This document shows positions 49,701-59,647 of a stretch of DNA of 64,000 bases, piece by piece (within the stretch, counting starts at the first letter, position 1; each line of letters opens with the position of its first letter). The notes below the pieces were generated by a model that was given only the letters and a program-made list of their open reading frames with translations, had not been told where the DNA came from and ran no database searches. This stretch comes from Stromatinia cepivora (Eukaryota > Ascomycota > Leotiomycetes > Helotiales > Sclerotiniaceae), in the NCBI GenBank assembly GCA_014898415.1, contig RCTD01000010.1, forward strand, positions 620,001-684,000, given 5' to 3'. A program made the position numbers and the translations under genes.

Positions 49701-52700
49701 ATGAATACAAAAATCCAAATCATATCTAAAAACCCGGTTGGGAGACCACCAGCTCTATCTACGAACAGTCCTTCCACAGTACCTACAGAGAACCCTTTTG
49801 AAACCATATTTGACGGAAAAGACGAAGATGAAGATTCTTGGAAAGACGAACATACATCCTCTATTATTCCCTCGGGGGAACCATCACAATCAAAATCTTT
49901 AGAAAATATCACTACCAGCCACATTGGGAACGTGATCCGCACAGTCAGTCGGAGGGAGAGGAAATCTTCGATATCGAGATTGACACGAGAGAAGTCAAAA
50001 GGAAGGCAGCGCAAGCTTCATGCAAAACTCCGCCTTCAAATCCAAACAAACTTCTCAACACATCATGGACCTCGACCACAAGTGGTTTCTTCACAACAAT
50101 CACGACCCAATGGAATTTTTGTTGATTTGGCAACTCTCAGAAAACTAGAAAATGTCTCGGCTCATCCCAACGGGACATTATGGACATCGTTGAAGAATAA
50201 GAAAAGCAAAGCTATCGAATACTCCGCTGAGAAGAACAAGGCCAATGCTCTGGATCCAGTGCAGAGCAAAACATTGACTGTCTCTCCACTAGCAGAGCGA
50301 CGCGGGTCTTCGAGACCAACAAATCTGAAGTTAGGTGATGACTTATCTCCCAACGATCGTCCAATTGTTATTGGCATATCCATCCCGTCTGCACGTTTAG
50401 CTCATCATACAACCACTCCTCAGACATCAACTTCAATTGCTCCAACTATGATGGGAAATTATGGGCACGAGACGCCTACAGGAAAAGGATTGGCAACACC
50501 ATCTATCATCATCACACCTGCACAAGAGATATCTGTGTGGTCACCGTATAGTACAGCTTCGAATGTATCGCGAACACGAACTTTATCAACGTCTTATTCG
50601 GTAGCCAGCCCCAATGACCCATTCAGAGATGGAGCACCACCATTGCCGACAATGCCAGCAGCTTTGGCTGAGGAGGAGAAGAGGAGGGTGGCAGCCCAGC
50701 ATAGTTACTTTTCCCCCGATTCAGATGCCACTACTGAATGGGATGAGGAACCATCTTCAACCCGGGTTTTGTCGTCTTGTATTATCTACGAGGAGGATGA
50801 ACATCCAATTATCGTCCGAAGCGCTCGTGCACTCACCCTTGCAGATGCACCGAAAGTAGACAATCATGGGAGTATCGACACCATTGCTGTACGGGCTCGT
50901 TCGGGGTGGTGGAATTATATTACTACGCCGTTCCTTACTCGGTCAAACACACTAGCATATCCAGAGAAGAAGCCATCGGGTGCCCCTGAAAGTCCTATCT
51001 TGGCCATTGCAGCAGCCAAAGCTCGGGAATCGAAGGTAGAGCGAAAGTCTTGGGAACAGTTGTTTTCTCCTCTTTCGATCAAAAGAACAACCTCCAATGC
51101 ATCCGACGCTTGGTGGGATGTGACTCCTTTAGGTTTCAGATCAGAGAAACAGGTTTCCCCTGGGTTAGTCTACAAAGAGACGAGACATGCGGTGAAACCG
51201 TCGACAGCTGCTTTACCCTTTGTTCGTTCAGCTTCAGGTGATGTGGGAGACGCGAGATTGACTAGCATTACTGATTTAAATATCACTGTCAATGCTGTAC
51301 ATTCTATTAATTTTATAGCACCTCATGACTATTCGGGTATTTCGAATTCATTGCAAAGAAATTCTATTTCGGTCAACAAAGACAATTCGCTGCCATCCAC
51401 AGCCGATAAAACAAAAGAACTTGGAAGCAATAATCCCTTTGTTCAGTCCCAAAATAGTAACATTGATCTCTATAACAACTCGAGTATGGTTACAAGTACG
51501 GACTCGCATGATTCAGGAATAAAATCCAGAATACTTGTGAATCACGCTACTCCACCTCCGCCTCCACCGCCATACTATACTGAGTCACCAAAGAAAGTCC
51601 GAAAATATCGAGCCGTTTTACCTCCCTCACACGAACCAGCTTCAGCTTCAGGCCCAGCTCCAGGCCCAGTTTCGGTTCCAGTTACAGTTTCAGCTATGCA
51701 ATATCCTGCTTCTCCTGGCCCAATATCTCCAGACATGCAACAAGCGATGGCCTCACAAGGTAGTATTCAGTTGTCGGAGGTTCCGCTAAGCCCCGCGCGT
51801 GGTAGAACCAATCAGAGCACGGCATATCCTGGACCTGCTAGGCAGACAACCCCAACTCTCTTAATCATGACTGAGGAACATCTCCAGCAAATAGCAGATA
51901 AAGCTGCCGTTAAAGCTGCAAAAAAAGCAGAATCAAAACGTCAAAAGAACGAAAAGGAAGATACAATGGCTCGCAAAGCAGGTGGGTTGTGGGCCGGTAG
52001 AGGATGCATTCCCAAAAATGGATGTCATGGCCGTCAAGGTCCAGAAGGTCGAAAGAGACGAAGATGGTATTGCTGCATATTCATTGCATTGGTTTCAATG
52101 ATCGTCTTAATATTAGCCCTTGCTATGACCTTGACGCGCAAGCCAAAACATGTTGTGATGCAATCTCAATGGTTGAATCTCACTGGCTTCCCTCCTATTT
52201 ATGCCGGCCTCTCGACGGTAGCAGCTCCAGTCAATATTGTGACGAATACTGGTTGTGTATTTCCTGCTACGCAATGGAGTTGTGCTTTACCAAAGGAGCA
52301 ACAATCTTCTGTCGCACCAAATCTACCGAATCAGCCCAACTTCCTTTTGGAAATTCAGTGGGATAACAGCAGTGCGGCAAATGCAACTTTTGCAAATGTC
52401 ACGGGGAACAAAAACCTCCCTACACGAAGTCTTGTCGGAAACCCAGTCTCTGCCAGGAAATTCATCAGGGATCTGATATTAAAAGCACGACAAACCATAA
52501 CTTTCAATCCCTCACCACCTCCACCATCCTATGCTGAAGAAGCCTTCTTGGGCGATACCACGGATGGTATTGTTTCTACCAATAAGGCCGGAGAACCAAC
52601 ACCCTTTTATATATCCTTCCTATCGACTACAAGCACCGCTTTAAACGGTAACAGCCGCGTAAAGCGTGCAAACTCAAATACTACCGGTCCAGATCTATTC

Positions 52701-53375
52701 CCAAACATCACAACCGGTATTCCAGCCCCGAGTCTGAACCCCGATGGCACTGCCGCTCCAGCCAACCTTCTTCCATATCCCGTTCAACAACCTATTCGTC
52801 TTTACGATCGAGGACTCGTTACCGAGCATTATGGTTTCTATACCTACTTCAATCGTACTATTTTCCTCAAATCTCTCTCATTGCTCAATGATACCAATAC
52901 TTCCAATGGTGAAGTTCCTGATGATCAAAATGGCGGCGCTCTTGAAGGAGAAGCCAATTTCCGGTGCACATGGGGCGAAACTCGTTTTTTGGTACAAATG
53001 TGGACTAGGATGAATGGGACTGCCAGACTCAACAATGCTACTAGTTCTACTGGTGCCTCTACCGTAATTGCGGGGCAAGATTTCTCACAGCCGGGATCGT
53101 TTCCTTATCCGATTACTATCACAACGGATCGACATGGAGGAGATCCTGCGAGGAAATTGTTGTATTGTTATAGTATGAATGATAGGGAAGGGATTATAGC
53201 CAGCAGTGGAGTCGTCAATGGAGAAAATAGAGCATTTGGAGGCCAGATTGTTAATCCGGCTCCGAGTGTATTCTCGAATATTAGTGATTCATCACTTGGA
53301 GGCTTTGATGGAGGAACGGGAGGTTGTTCATGTTCTTGGAGTAATTTTCAGGAAGTTCTTAGTGCTGGGAAATAA
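49701..53375 (+). CDS. Large single-pass membrane glycoprotein (uncharacterised fungal family)
   Basis: Intronless, 1224 aa. Residues 1-~785 are cytosolic-looking, Ser/Pro/Thr-rich and disordered, with an island of conserved appearance at SGWWNYITTPFLTRSNT (~400) and WWDVTPLGFRSEK (~470), a polyproline run (~620) and a basic/coiled stretch of Ala/Lys (KAAVKAAKKAESKRQKNEK). A single TM follows at about 791-813 (CCIFIALVSMIVLILALAMT) after RKRRRW, so type II topology is expected. The ~410-residue outer domain has many N-glycosylation sequons (for example NLT, NSS, NAT, NVT, NTT, NIT, NRT, NDT, NTS, NGT, NNAT, NIS) and paired Cys in NTGCVFPATQWSCALPKEQQ. Relatives in filamentous ascomycetes are often labelled glycoprotease family protein, but no peptidase motif is visible here. 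Function unknown. Confidence 0.85.
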   Translation: MNTKIQIISKNPVGRPPALSTNSPSTVPTENPFETIFDGKDEDEDSWKDEHTSSIIPSGEPSQSKSLENITTSHIGNVIRTVSRRERKSSISRLTREKSKGRQRKLHAKLRLQIQTNFSTHHGPRPQVVSSQQSRPNGIFVDLATLRKLENVSAHPNGTLWTSLKNKKSKAIEYSAEKNKANALDPVQSKTLTVSPLAERRGSSRPTNLKLGDDLSPNDRPIVIGISIPSARLAHHTTTPQTSTSIAPTMMGNYGHETPTGKGLATPSIIITPAQEISVWSPYSTASNVSRTRTLSTSYSVASPNDPFRDGAPPLPTMPAALAEEEKRRVAAQHSYFSPDSDATTEWDEEPSSTRVLSSCIIYEEDEHPIIVRSARALTLADAPKVDNHGSIDTIAVRARSGWWNYITTPFLTRSNTLAYPEKKPSGAPESPILAIAAAKARESKVERKSWEQLFSPLSIKRTTSNASDAWWDVTPLGFRSEKQVSPGLVYKETRHAVKPSTAALPFVRSASGDVGDARLTSITDLNITVNAVHSINFIAPHDYSGISNSLQRNSISVNKDNSLPSTADKTKELGSNNPFVQSQNSNIDLYNNSSMVTSTDSHDSGIKSRILVNHATPPPPPPPYYTESPKKVRKYRAVLPPSHEPASASGPAPGPVSVPVTVSAMQYPASPGPISPDMQQAMASQGSIQLSEVPLSPARGRTNQSTAYPGPARQTTPTLLIMTEEHLQQIADKAAVKAAKKAESKRQKNEKEDTMARKAGGLWAGRGCIPKNGCHGRQGPEGRKRRRWYCCIFIALVSMIVLILALAMTLTRKPKHVVMQSQWLNLTGFPPIYAGLSTVAAPVNIVTNTGCVFPATQWSCALPKEQQSSVAPNLPNQPNFLLEIQWDNSSAANATFANVTGNKNLPTRSLVGNPVSARKFIRDLILKARQTITFNPSPPPPSYAEEAFLGDTTDGIVSTNKAGEPTPFYISFLSTTSTALNGNSRVKRANSNTTGPDLFPNITTGIPAPSLNPDGTAAPANLLPYPVQQPIRLYDRGLVTEHYGFYTYFNRTIFLKSLSLLNDTNTSNGEVPDDQNGGALEGEANFRCTWGETRFLVQMWTRMNGTARLNNATSSTGASTVIAGQDFSQPGSFPYPITITTDRHGGDPARKLLYCYSMNDREGIIASSGVVNGENRAFGGQIVNPAPSVFSNISDSSLGGFDGGTGGCSCSWSNFQEVLSAGK

Positions 53376-54127
53376 TGAAGATGAAGATGAAGATGGCTTT
53401 CATGATGAGATGGACATGTGCATAGGAAAGCAAAGGAATTGAAAAGAAAGGAAAGAAAAGAAGACACAATATATCGTGCATGGATTATGAATATCGAATA
53501 CCTACTACATTAGAAATGCAGAGTAGATGATAGATGAGAATAAATTAGGGAAGGAAGTATACAAGAAATACTCCTATGATTAATATATATTTTATATTTC
53601 AATGAATTGAACATACATACATGAACAGTAATCCTATCCAATCCAATCCAATCCAATCCATTCCTGATATGCATAAAAAAGCATAAAAACACCCCTGTCA
53701 CTTACGGAGAGTTATGTACGCATAATCCTCTCTTGTGATTGACAACCAGATCTCAAATCTTCCTTACACAACCAAATTCCACTCTTCGAATCTCGATCTC
53801 GATCTGTCGAGGTACAATATCTTCATTTTCGATACCTTCTTTACTCCTGTTTACTTCTCTGCGTTTGTTTTATCTTTTTTTTTTAACTGTATCTTCGTTG
53901 TAGCGGTCGATCGATAACGATTGCGATTTTGAGATTGTGATTCGAGAATCTTCGAAGGGATATTGAGAGACGGATTTGAAGGACTTGAAGGATAAGTTCT
54001 TTCTTTCTTGGGGAAAGGAGGAAGAGAGAAGGAAGAATAGAGAAGGAAGAATAGAGAAGGAAGAATAGAGAAGGAAGAAGAGAGAAGGAAGAAGAGGAAA
54101 GGAAGAAGAGGAAAGAAAGGAAAGGAT
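53376..54127. other. Intergenic with AT-CCA repeats and purine tract
   Basis: A TCCAA pentamer run at 53637-53660 and, directly before the next start codon, a ~110-bp purine-rich tract (54010-54125) built from GAAGGAAGAATAGA-like units. The tract would be the 5' leader of the zinc-binding gene. Confidence 0.6.
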
Positions 54128-54905
54128 ATGCCATCAATAGCTCAAGAAGATTGGGATATTCCTTCGATGGATTTTCATTCGGGTTCGAATGGTTCTACGG
54201 TGAATTTGTTGAAGAGGCGGAGGGATGTTGCGAATTTGGCGGATGTGATGGAGAGAGAGAGGGAGGAGGAGGTACAGATGAAGATTCATAGGTATGTGGT
54301 GATTGTTTTTTGCAGACTGGGATTTGCCTCATTTCTTGGATTTAGACATGGAGAGGGAGAGGAAGAGAAGTTATCAAGCATTGGCTAATCACCAAAATAG
54401 TCCTAGACATACACATATCCATCCTCATCCACATCCACATAACCCACACCCACACACCATGCACCACGAACCCGAACGTCTCCACCTAATACCCCGATCA
54501 AAAATGAGCATGAACAAACGAGTTCGTGTCGAATATCTCCCCGCCGAAACCGAACCGCGAACCGAACAAATGAAGGAGAAAGAGAAAAGTGCAGGAACAA
54601 TGGATTTAAGAGCTTGTCATATTTGTCGACGTAAACCAACTGTGAAGAAGGAATTGGATGCATTTGCAAATTGTGAGGGTTGTGCGAAGAGAACTTGTTG
54701 GGTTTGTATTAGGGAGTGTCTTGGGGGATGGGGGGGTAAGATGGGGATGGTTGAAGAGGGTGGAGGAATGGATGAGGGGAAGGATGAAGGGTGGGGAGGG
54801 AAGGGAATGCAGCATAGGGGGATGGTGTGCAGTCGATGTTGTGTGGAGAGAGGAACGGAAGGTGAGGTACTCTGTTTGGGATGCTTGAGGGTGGAGGAGA
54901 GCTGA
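54128..54905 (+). CDS. Cysteine-rich zinc-binding protein, reading frame broken once
   Basis: Two coherent halves lie in different frames. 54128-~54300 encodes a basic/acidic start (EDWDIPSMDF, RRRDVANLADVMEREREEEV). ~54312-54905 encodes DWDLPHFLDLDMERERKR, a His/Pro-rich stretch and a zinc-binding C-terminus with CHIC, C..CAKRTCWVC, CSRCC and CLGC pairs, like a RING/PHD-type treble clef. No GT..AG pair joins them in phase; the candidate intron GTATGT..TTGCAG is only 24 nt and gives the wrong phase. Loss of one T in the T6 run at 54306-54311 would join them. So this is a sequencing/assembly slip, a real frameshift, or an exon I have missed. Similar Cys arrangements occur in uncharacterised ascomycete proteins. 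Function unknown. Confidence 0.6.
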
Positions 54906-56121
54906 AATTTTCATTTGAACGGGAGAGGAAAGGAAAGCCTATAATGGAACTTGGAACAGGGCAGAAAGGAAATAGGGCGCATCATGACATTCAAGGAAAC
55001 TTGGGGTAAACGCCCTATCCCAATTTCCAGGTGCACTTCGAGATGGATGGGGATAACTCGATGGACGAAAAAACAAAGATATCTACGAGCGACGCATGCG
55101 TGCGATTGATACCCATTTTAATCTGGAGTCTTTTGGTTGGCTATTTTGCAATGATTTTGTAATGTAATATAATATAATACAATACATATAATATAATATA
55201 ATATGATTTACTCAATTTCTTTCGTATGGTTTTTATCATATATATTTATTATATACTCTAGCTTAGGAGCCTAGGTATATTATGAATAATGAACAATGAA
55301 TCATGGTAAATTTCTACTATTTGCTATTGCTATATTATTCTTCAGAGCGTGAATGCCGTGAGTACTGTGTGGTGATGCTCACGAGATTTACCTATTAACA
55401 GATGAGATATGTTTTGCCGTTTGATGTCGGGTGTGTTAATAATTCGGTTAAATAATCGATGAATAAAGGAGAGTACGTATATAAGATTATTATACGAGTA
55501 TGTATATGTATCTATATCTACTTGAGTTTCAAATCATTAGATTATATTTCAGATATTCAGATAATCGAATTCGATAATCAATTTCCAGCTTTGATTCCGA
55601 CTTTTGAGTATTCAACATTGAATATTCCAAAATTATCACATCGGTCAAGTCGTCGGATTTTCAAATCTCCATATCTCCCCATCTTCCCGGATCATACTCA
55701 AATACACACAGTACCGAGAAGAAAATCTCTCCTCTTCCCATGAATCATGAATCATGATCACCATATATACCTACCTAATCACCACAACCGTCTCACTTAT
55801 CAAAGTTCGAGTTCATAAACATATTGGCTTTATTGTCACTACACAATTTTACAAATTCTATAACCTCTCTTCAAATCTTTATTTTCTATCCGTATACATA
55901 GTCTTCCATGCATACATATTCCGGGTATCCCAAATAAAAAAACGCCCTGTACCATTTTCTCTTGAATCTTTAAACAATCCCCAATACGCCATTCTTGAAC
56001 GCAAGAAGCTGATCCGTAACCAGTCTACTATAGTCAGATGGATAAAATACTTTTGCAGGATTTTACTTTTGTCACCGAACAAAAAAAAAAGGCCAGACAT
56101 GATTAAAAAAAAAAGAAATCC
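54906..56121. other. Intergenic, AT-rich
   Basis: AATAT runs at 55160-55205 and TATA-rich stretches. Plus-strand frames at 55459-55743 and 55754-56506 lack any family feature; the second overlaps the PRP4 coding strand in antisense and is treated as a shadow. Confidence 0.55.
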
Positions 56122-57831
56122 TCAAATGCCCTCTCCATTATTTCTTCCCCATAATTTAACCGTTCTATCATATCCACCACTAACGATCCATTTTCCATCC
56201 CCTCCTACATCACAGCTATGCACATTTCCCGTGTGTCCACTCAAACTCTGTACCAATGCCCAATCATCCGCCGAAAAGATATTAACATCTTTATCAAAGC
56301 CACTGGAAACAAAAAATGTTCCCGCCTTCCTTGGTTGCACTACCCCTTTCTCATCTTTCTCCGGTAAAGACATAGCATCCATACCTTTAAACCATCTCAA
56401 ATCAGAAACCACACTACGATGGGCGCCTACTCCACCAGTACTTGCGACTTTCCTCACATCCCAGCATTTAATCCATCCGTCGCCAGATCCAGATAGAACG
56501 CGATGACCATCGGTTGACCAGTCCAGTGCGTAGATCGGTCGAATATGTCCATCTAGGATCATAACTGTACGACCTGTTCGGAGATCCCAGATACGTCCAA
56601 TACTATCCATGCCTGCACTTGCTAGAAGTGATCCATCGCCATTGAAATTGAGACAAAAAACCCCCCTCGAATGTCCTTCTTGAAGTAAAAGTTCTGACGT
56701 AGTTTCAACATCCCATAATCTCCATGTTGTATCCTCGGATGCAGATGCAACATATTTACCCGACGGATGAAATTCCACTCGGCAAACCCTCTGATTATGT
56801 CCCGCCAACGTCGAAACAGGTGTATCTTGCTCCAGATTCCATAAATGAACTTTTCCCTCTGCTCCTCCCGATGCCAAGTTGATACTACCAAGCGAGACAT
56901 TCGAGCCCTCTATCGTGGCACCCGGTGCCCAAGAAATTCCACCCACCCTATCTGTATGCCCCCTCAGCGACTTCTTAACTTCCAAATCCGGTATCCCAAG
57001 CAGCTTAATCCCACCTCCCCAATTGCCTGCGGCAACCAATTCTCCATTAGGCGAAATTCTCACAATACTAACTGGTCTCTCCCCAGCCGTTTGACTTCCC
57101 TGAAGCTCGAAATCCTTTAGTCTCTCCTTGACCCCTTGTCTGAATTTAATATGAGTCCTCAACGGAATATCCTTCTCAACTTTCTGAATCTCTATCCTCT
57201 TCTTCGCCCTCGGCAACGAAAACTTCGCAATATCTATCCTTGCGTCTAGTAATTCCTTCGTGCCCCGCGTGTAAAATTCCTCCTCCGCTTCCTCATCCTT
57301 ACCCCCCTCACCCATCTCCACATCGCCATCATCACCCTCTCCATTCTCTTCCGCCTTCAACTCACTTTCAATCGTCAACAGCTGTCGTAATCGATCTCTT
57401 CTATCACCTGGTCCTTCCCCAAATAATGTAATAGGTTCGCCCATTTCTCGAAGTCGTGCGCGCACGCGTCCATCATCGGTAGGAACCGCTATGGCGGCTG
57501 CTCGACGTTTGCGATCGAATTGAGAAAGAATTGCGCTGGCGCGCTCGGGGGCAATACCTGCGGTTGCAGATGGCATATCATAGTCGCGGTCGAGGGCTGT
57601 AGTGGAGTTTAGTAGATATATGGAAGGTTGCGCGGGGAATGGTACTTACGGACATCTGCGAGATCTATACCTGTATCCTGCGCGGAAGAGTAGATTAGCA
57701 GCTGCTCGTGAATGTGTAGTTATTCATCTGCCTAGTATTCATTCGTATGCATGATTGCAAAAATAATAGCTTGGAGGGGTATTACTTACTTCTTTGGCCT
57801 CCTCCACATAAGCTTGTCTTGAAGGATGCAT
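56122..57831 (-). CDS. PRP4: U4/U6 snRNP splicing factor Prp4 (WD40)
   Basis: Exons 57831-57790 (42 nt), 57677-57650 (28 nt) and 57596-56122, with introns of 112 and 53 nt; 514 aa. The two short first exons restore [20 protein letters not shown] followed by [13 protein letters not shown]. Residues ~57-95 hold the splicing-factor motif ([20 protein letters not shown] and then [10 protein letters not shown]). From about residue 200 seven WD repeats follow, ending with KLWGRNN (for example [74 protein letters not shown]). Prp4 (human PRPF4) binds Prp3 in the U4/U6 di-snRNP and is needed for tri-snRNP assembly and pre-mRNA splicing in the nucleus. Length and domain order match. Confidence 0.95.
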
Positions 57832-58675
57832 ATTGATAATGCCGGAGGAATCTCGCAAGCTGCAGAGGATTGAGGATTTATAGTTCGGATATATGCAATA
57901 TTGATATGAGGCAAGTGTTGTTGTTTACTTGAGTATAAGTTTACGCGTGGGAAATAATTTATTTTGCAGTTGGAGTGAAGCTTGACGGTCAAGGATTTAG
58001 TGATGTTTAGTGATGATCTTCGCTAAACTCTTGATGCTTGAAGACCCTGGAGCTTGGATCAAGCTCTATTTCTAGGCTCTCGCTTTCTTAGGTGGAAAAG
58101 CTTGGCGCTTCCGTGGAGAAAACCGGAAATTTGGGAGACATCTACAAACAAATTCATCTTCAGGTGCTTTTTGTTTCTGGTTTCTCTCGTTAGTACTAAT
58201 ATCAATATAGAGATCTAAGTTTCACAATTACATATCACATATCATATGTTACAAGATCTCACATGGGAATCGTGATTGAACAAAAATCGGTAGTATAGGA
58301 AAATAAATGGTAATCTTATTATATTTTCTAAAGTCATGCATGTCTACCAAAAAAAATCCTCCTTTTTGATAGGCATCTTATGCAAATCAGTTCCAGCAAT
58401 CAATCCTATAGGTGTTTTTGAGCCAAAACGCCCTGCGCATTATAAATGTGATGTCAATGCTGCAAATGAAGTTGTGGTATTTTCCTTGCCAAACGCCAGA
58501 GAATCTATCGACGCAAGCTAAAGTACAAAATATATTCATGAAAACATAGTGTGGAGTGTAAGAGGTCAAAAGTAAAAATGTGAATGTGGAAAATATAAAA
58601 AGATTGAATTTGAGAGGAACATCTCGAGCGTCCCCAAGATGTCAGCTCATCCATGTCACTAATGTCATAGGTGGC
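57832..58675. other. Intergenic between PRP4 promoter and GH16 3' flank
   Basis: AT-rich; a 61-codon frame at 58336-58521 has no recognisable feature. No repeat or RNA seen. Confidence 0.5.
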
Positions 58676-59647
58676 TCAGCTTGAGAAGACCTTGATTGAG
58701 TTGATGATCCAGTAAGCGTTTTTGAATGCAGTTGGATTAGCAGAAACGTAGGCAGCGCAAGTGGCAGTTTTGGTGCTAGCTGCGCAACCTCCGCTTGACC
58801 AGACTGATGAACCAGCCCAGTCACCACAAAAAGTGGTGTCGAGGACAATGTTGTGATCCTTGAAATGAGTATCTATGTCGCAACCGCTACCAGAGAACAT
58901 GGCCATTGGCGTTCCCCATTTTTTTGGGTCTGGCCTGCCAAATTGGATGTTTTCTGGAATAGCTGTACGGGGAAAGAAGTAGATGGCAATGTGAGATGAG
59001 GTCCATTCCCATGCATAGACACCACCTCCAGCTGCGTTGAACCCTGGACCGTAGGTGGCTGTGTTTTTGACTGTCTGACCACATCCTGTATTTCCGTTGC
59101 TAGCATTGCAGTCTGTGCCAATAAGAGTGGTGCCAGCGGCAGATCCATTGTTGCTCATGATACAACCTTCCGAAGTATGAAGGGTCATTTGATTTGTGGT
59201 TGCACCGTTCACTCCCTCGATAATGTCCATCTCTCCACGCGTAGGCCAGTCGGCACCAAAACTCCACAGTGCAGGCCAAGTTCCACACCCTTCTGGCATA
59301 TGGGCAACATCGGCGATGAATAAGCCGTGGTTGTATGCTTTGTTTGAGGTCACACGAGTTGAGGCCCTTCCAGCATTTCCCGAGAGCACGGTGGTGTGGT
59401 CCACTCCGAGGTAAACGGAATCGACACCATAGTTGTTGGTATATCCAGCGAGTGCTGTTTTGTTGGCAGCAGAAGCGTTTTGATATGCCACCAGACCGTG
59501 GGTTGGATCAGGGTCAGAGAAGAAGCTGAATTCCGAGAAGAAGTTTGTATGGTCGTACAATTGATTAAGAGTATATGCGGCGTTCGCGCTGCTAGCAGCG
59601 AGAATCAAGGCAGCACCGATGCGACTGAACATTTGAGTTGAAGGCAT
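58676..59647 (-). CDS. Secreted GH16 endo-1,3(4)-beta-glucanase
   Basis: Intronless, 323 aa. A signal peptide covers residues 1-23 (FSRIGAALILAASSANA). The GH16 beta-jelly roll follows: NFFSEFSFFSDPDPTHGLVAY near the start, VDHTTVLSG, GLFIADVAHMPEGCGTWPALWS and the catalytic strand GEMDIIEGVN at about 137-146, with the nucleophile Glu and acid/base Glu in the ExDxxE pattern. Then come HTSEGC, VYAWEWTSSHIAIYFFPR and a Cys-rich C-terminal region (CGDWAGSSVW, GGCAASTKTATCAAY). There is no GPI site. This subgroup hydrolyses mixed-linkage or 1,3-beta-glucans in fungal or plant walls; the exact linkage cannot be read from sequence. Confidence 0.93.
   Translation of the reverse strand: MPSTQMFSRIGAALILAASSANAAYTLNQLYDHTNFFSEFSFFSDPDPTHGLVAYQNASAANKTALAGYTNNYGVDSVYLGVDHTTVLSGNAGRASTRVTSNKAYNHGLFIADVAHMPEGCGTWPALWSFGADWPTRGEMDIIEGVNGATTNQMTLHTSEGCIMSNNGSAAGTTLIGTDCNASNGNTGCGQTVKNTATYGPGFNAAGGGVYAWEWTSSHIAIYFFPRTAIPENIQFGRPDPKKWGTPMAMFSGSGCDIDTHFKDHNIVLDTTFCGDWAGSSVWSSGGCAASTKTATCAAYVSANPTAFKNAYWIINSIKVFSS

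Noticed and set aside
55754..56506. 250-codon plus frame
   Set aside because: Its right half is antisense to PRP4, and its left half is AT-rich noise without a motif.
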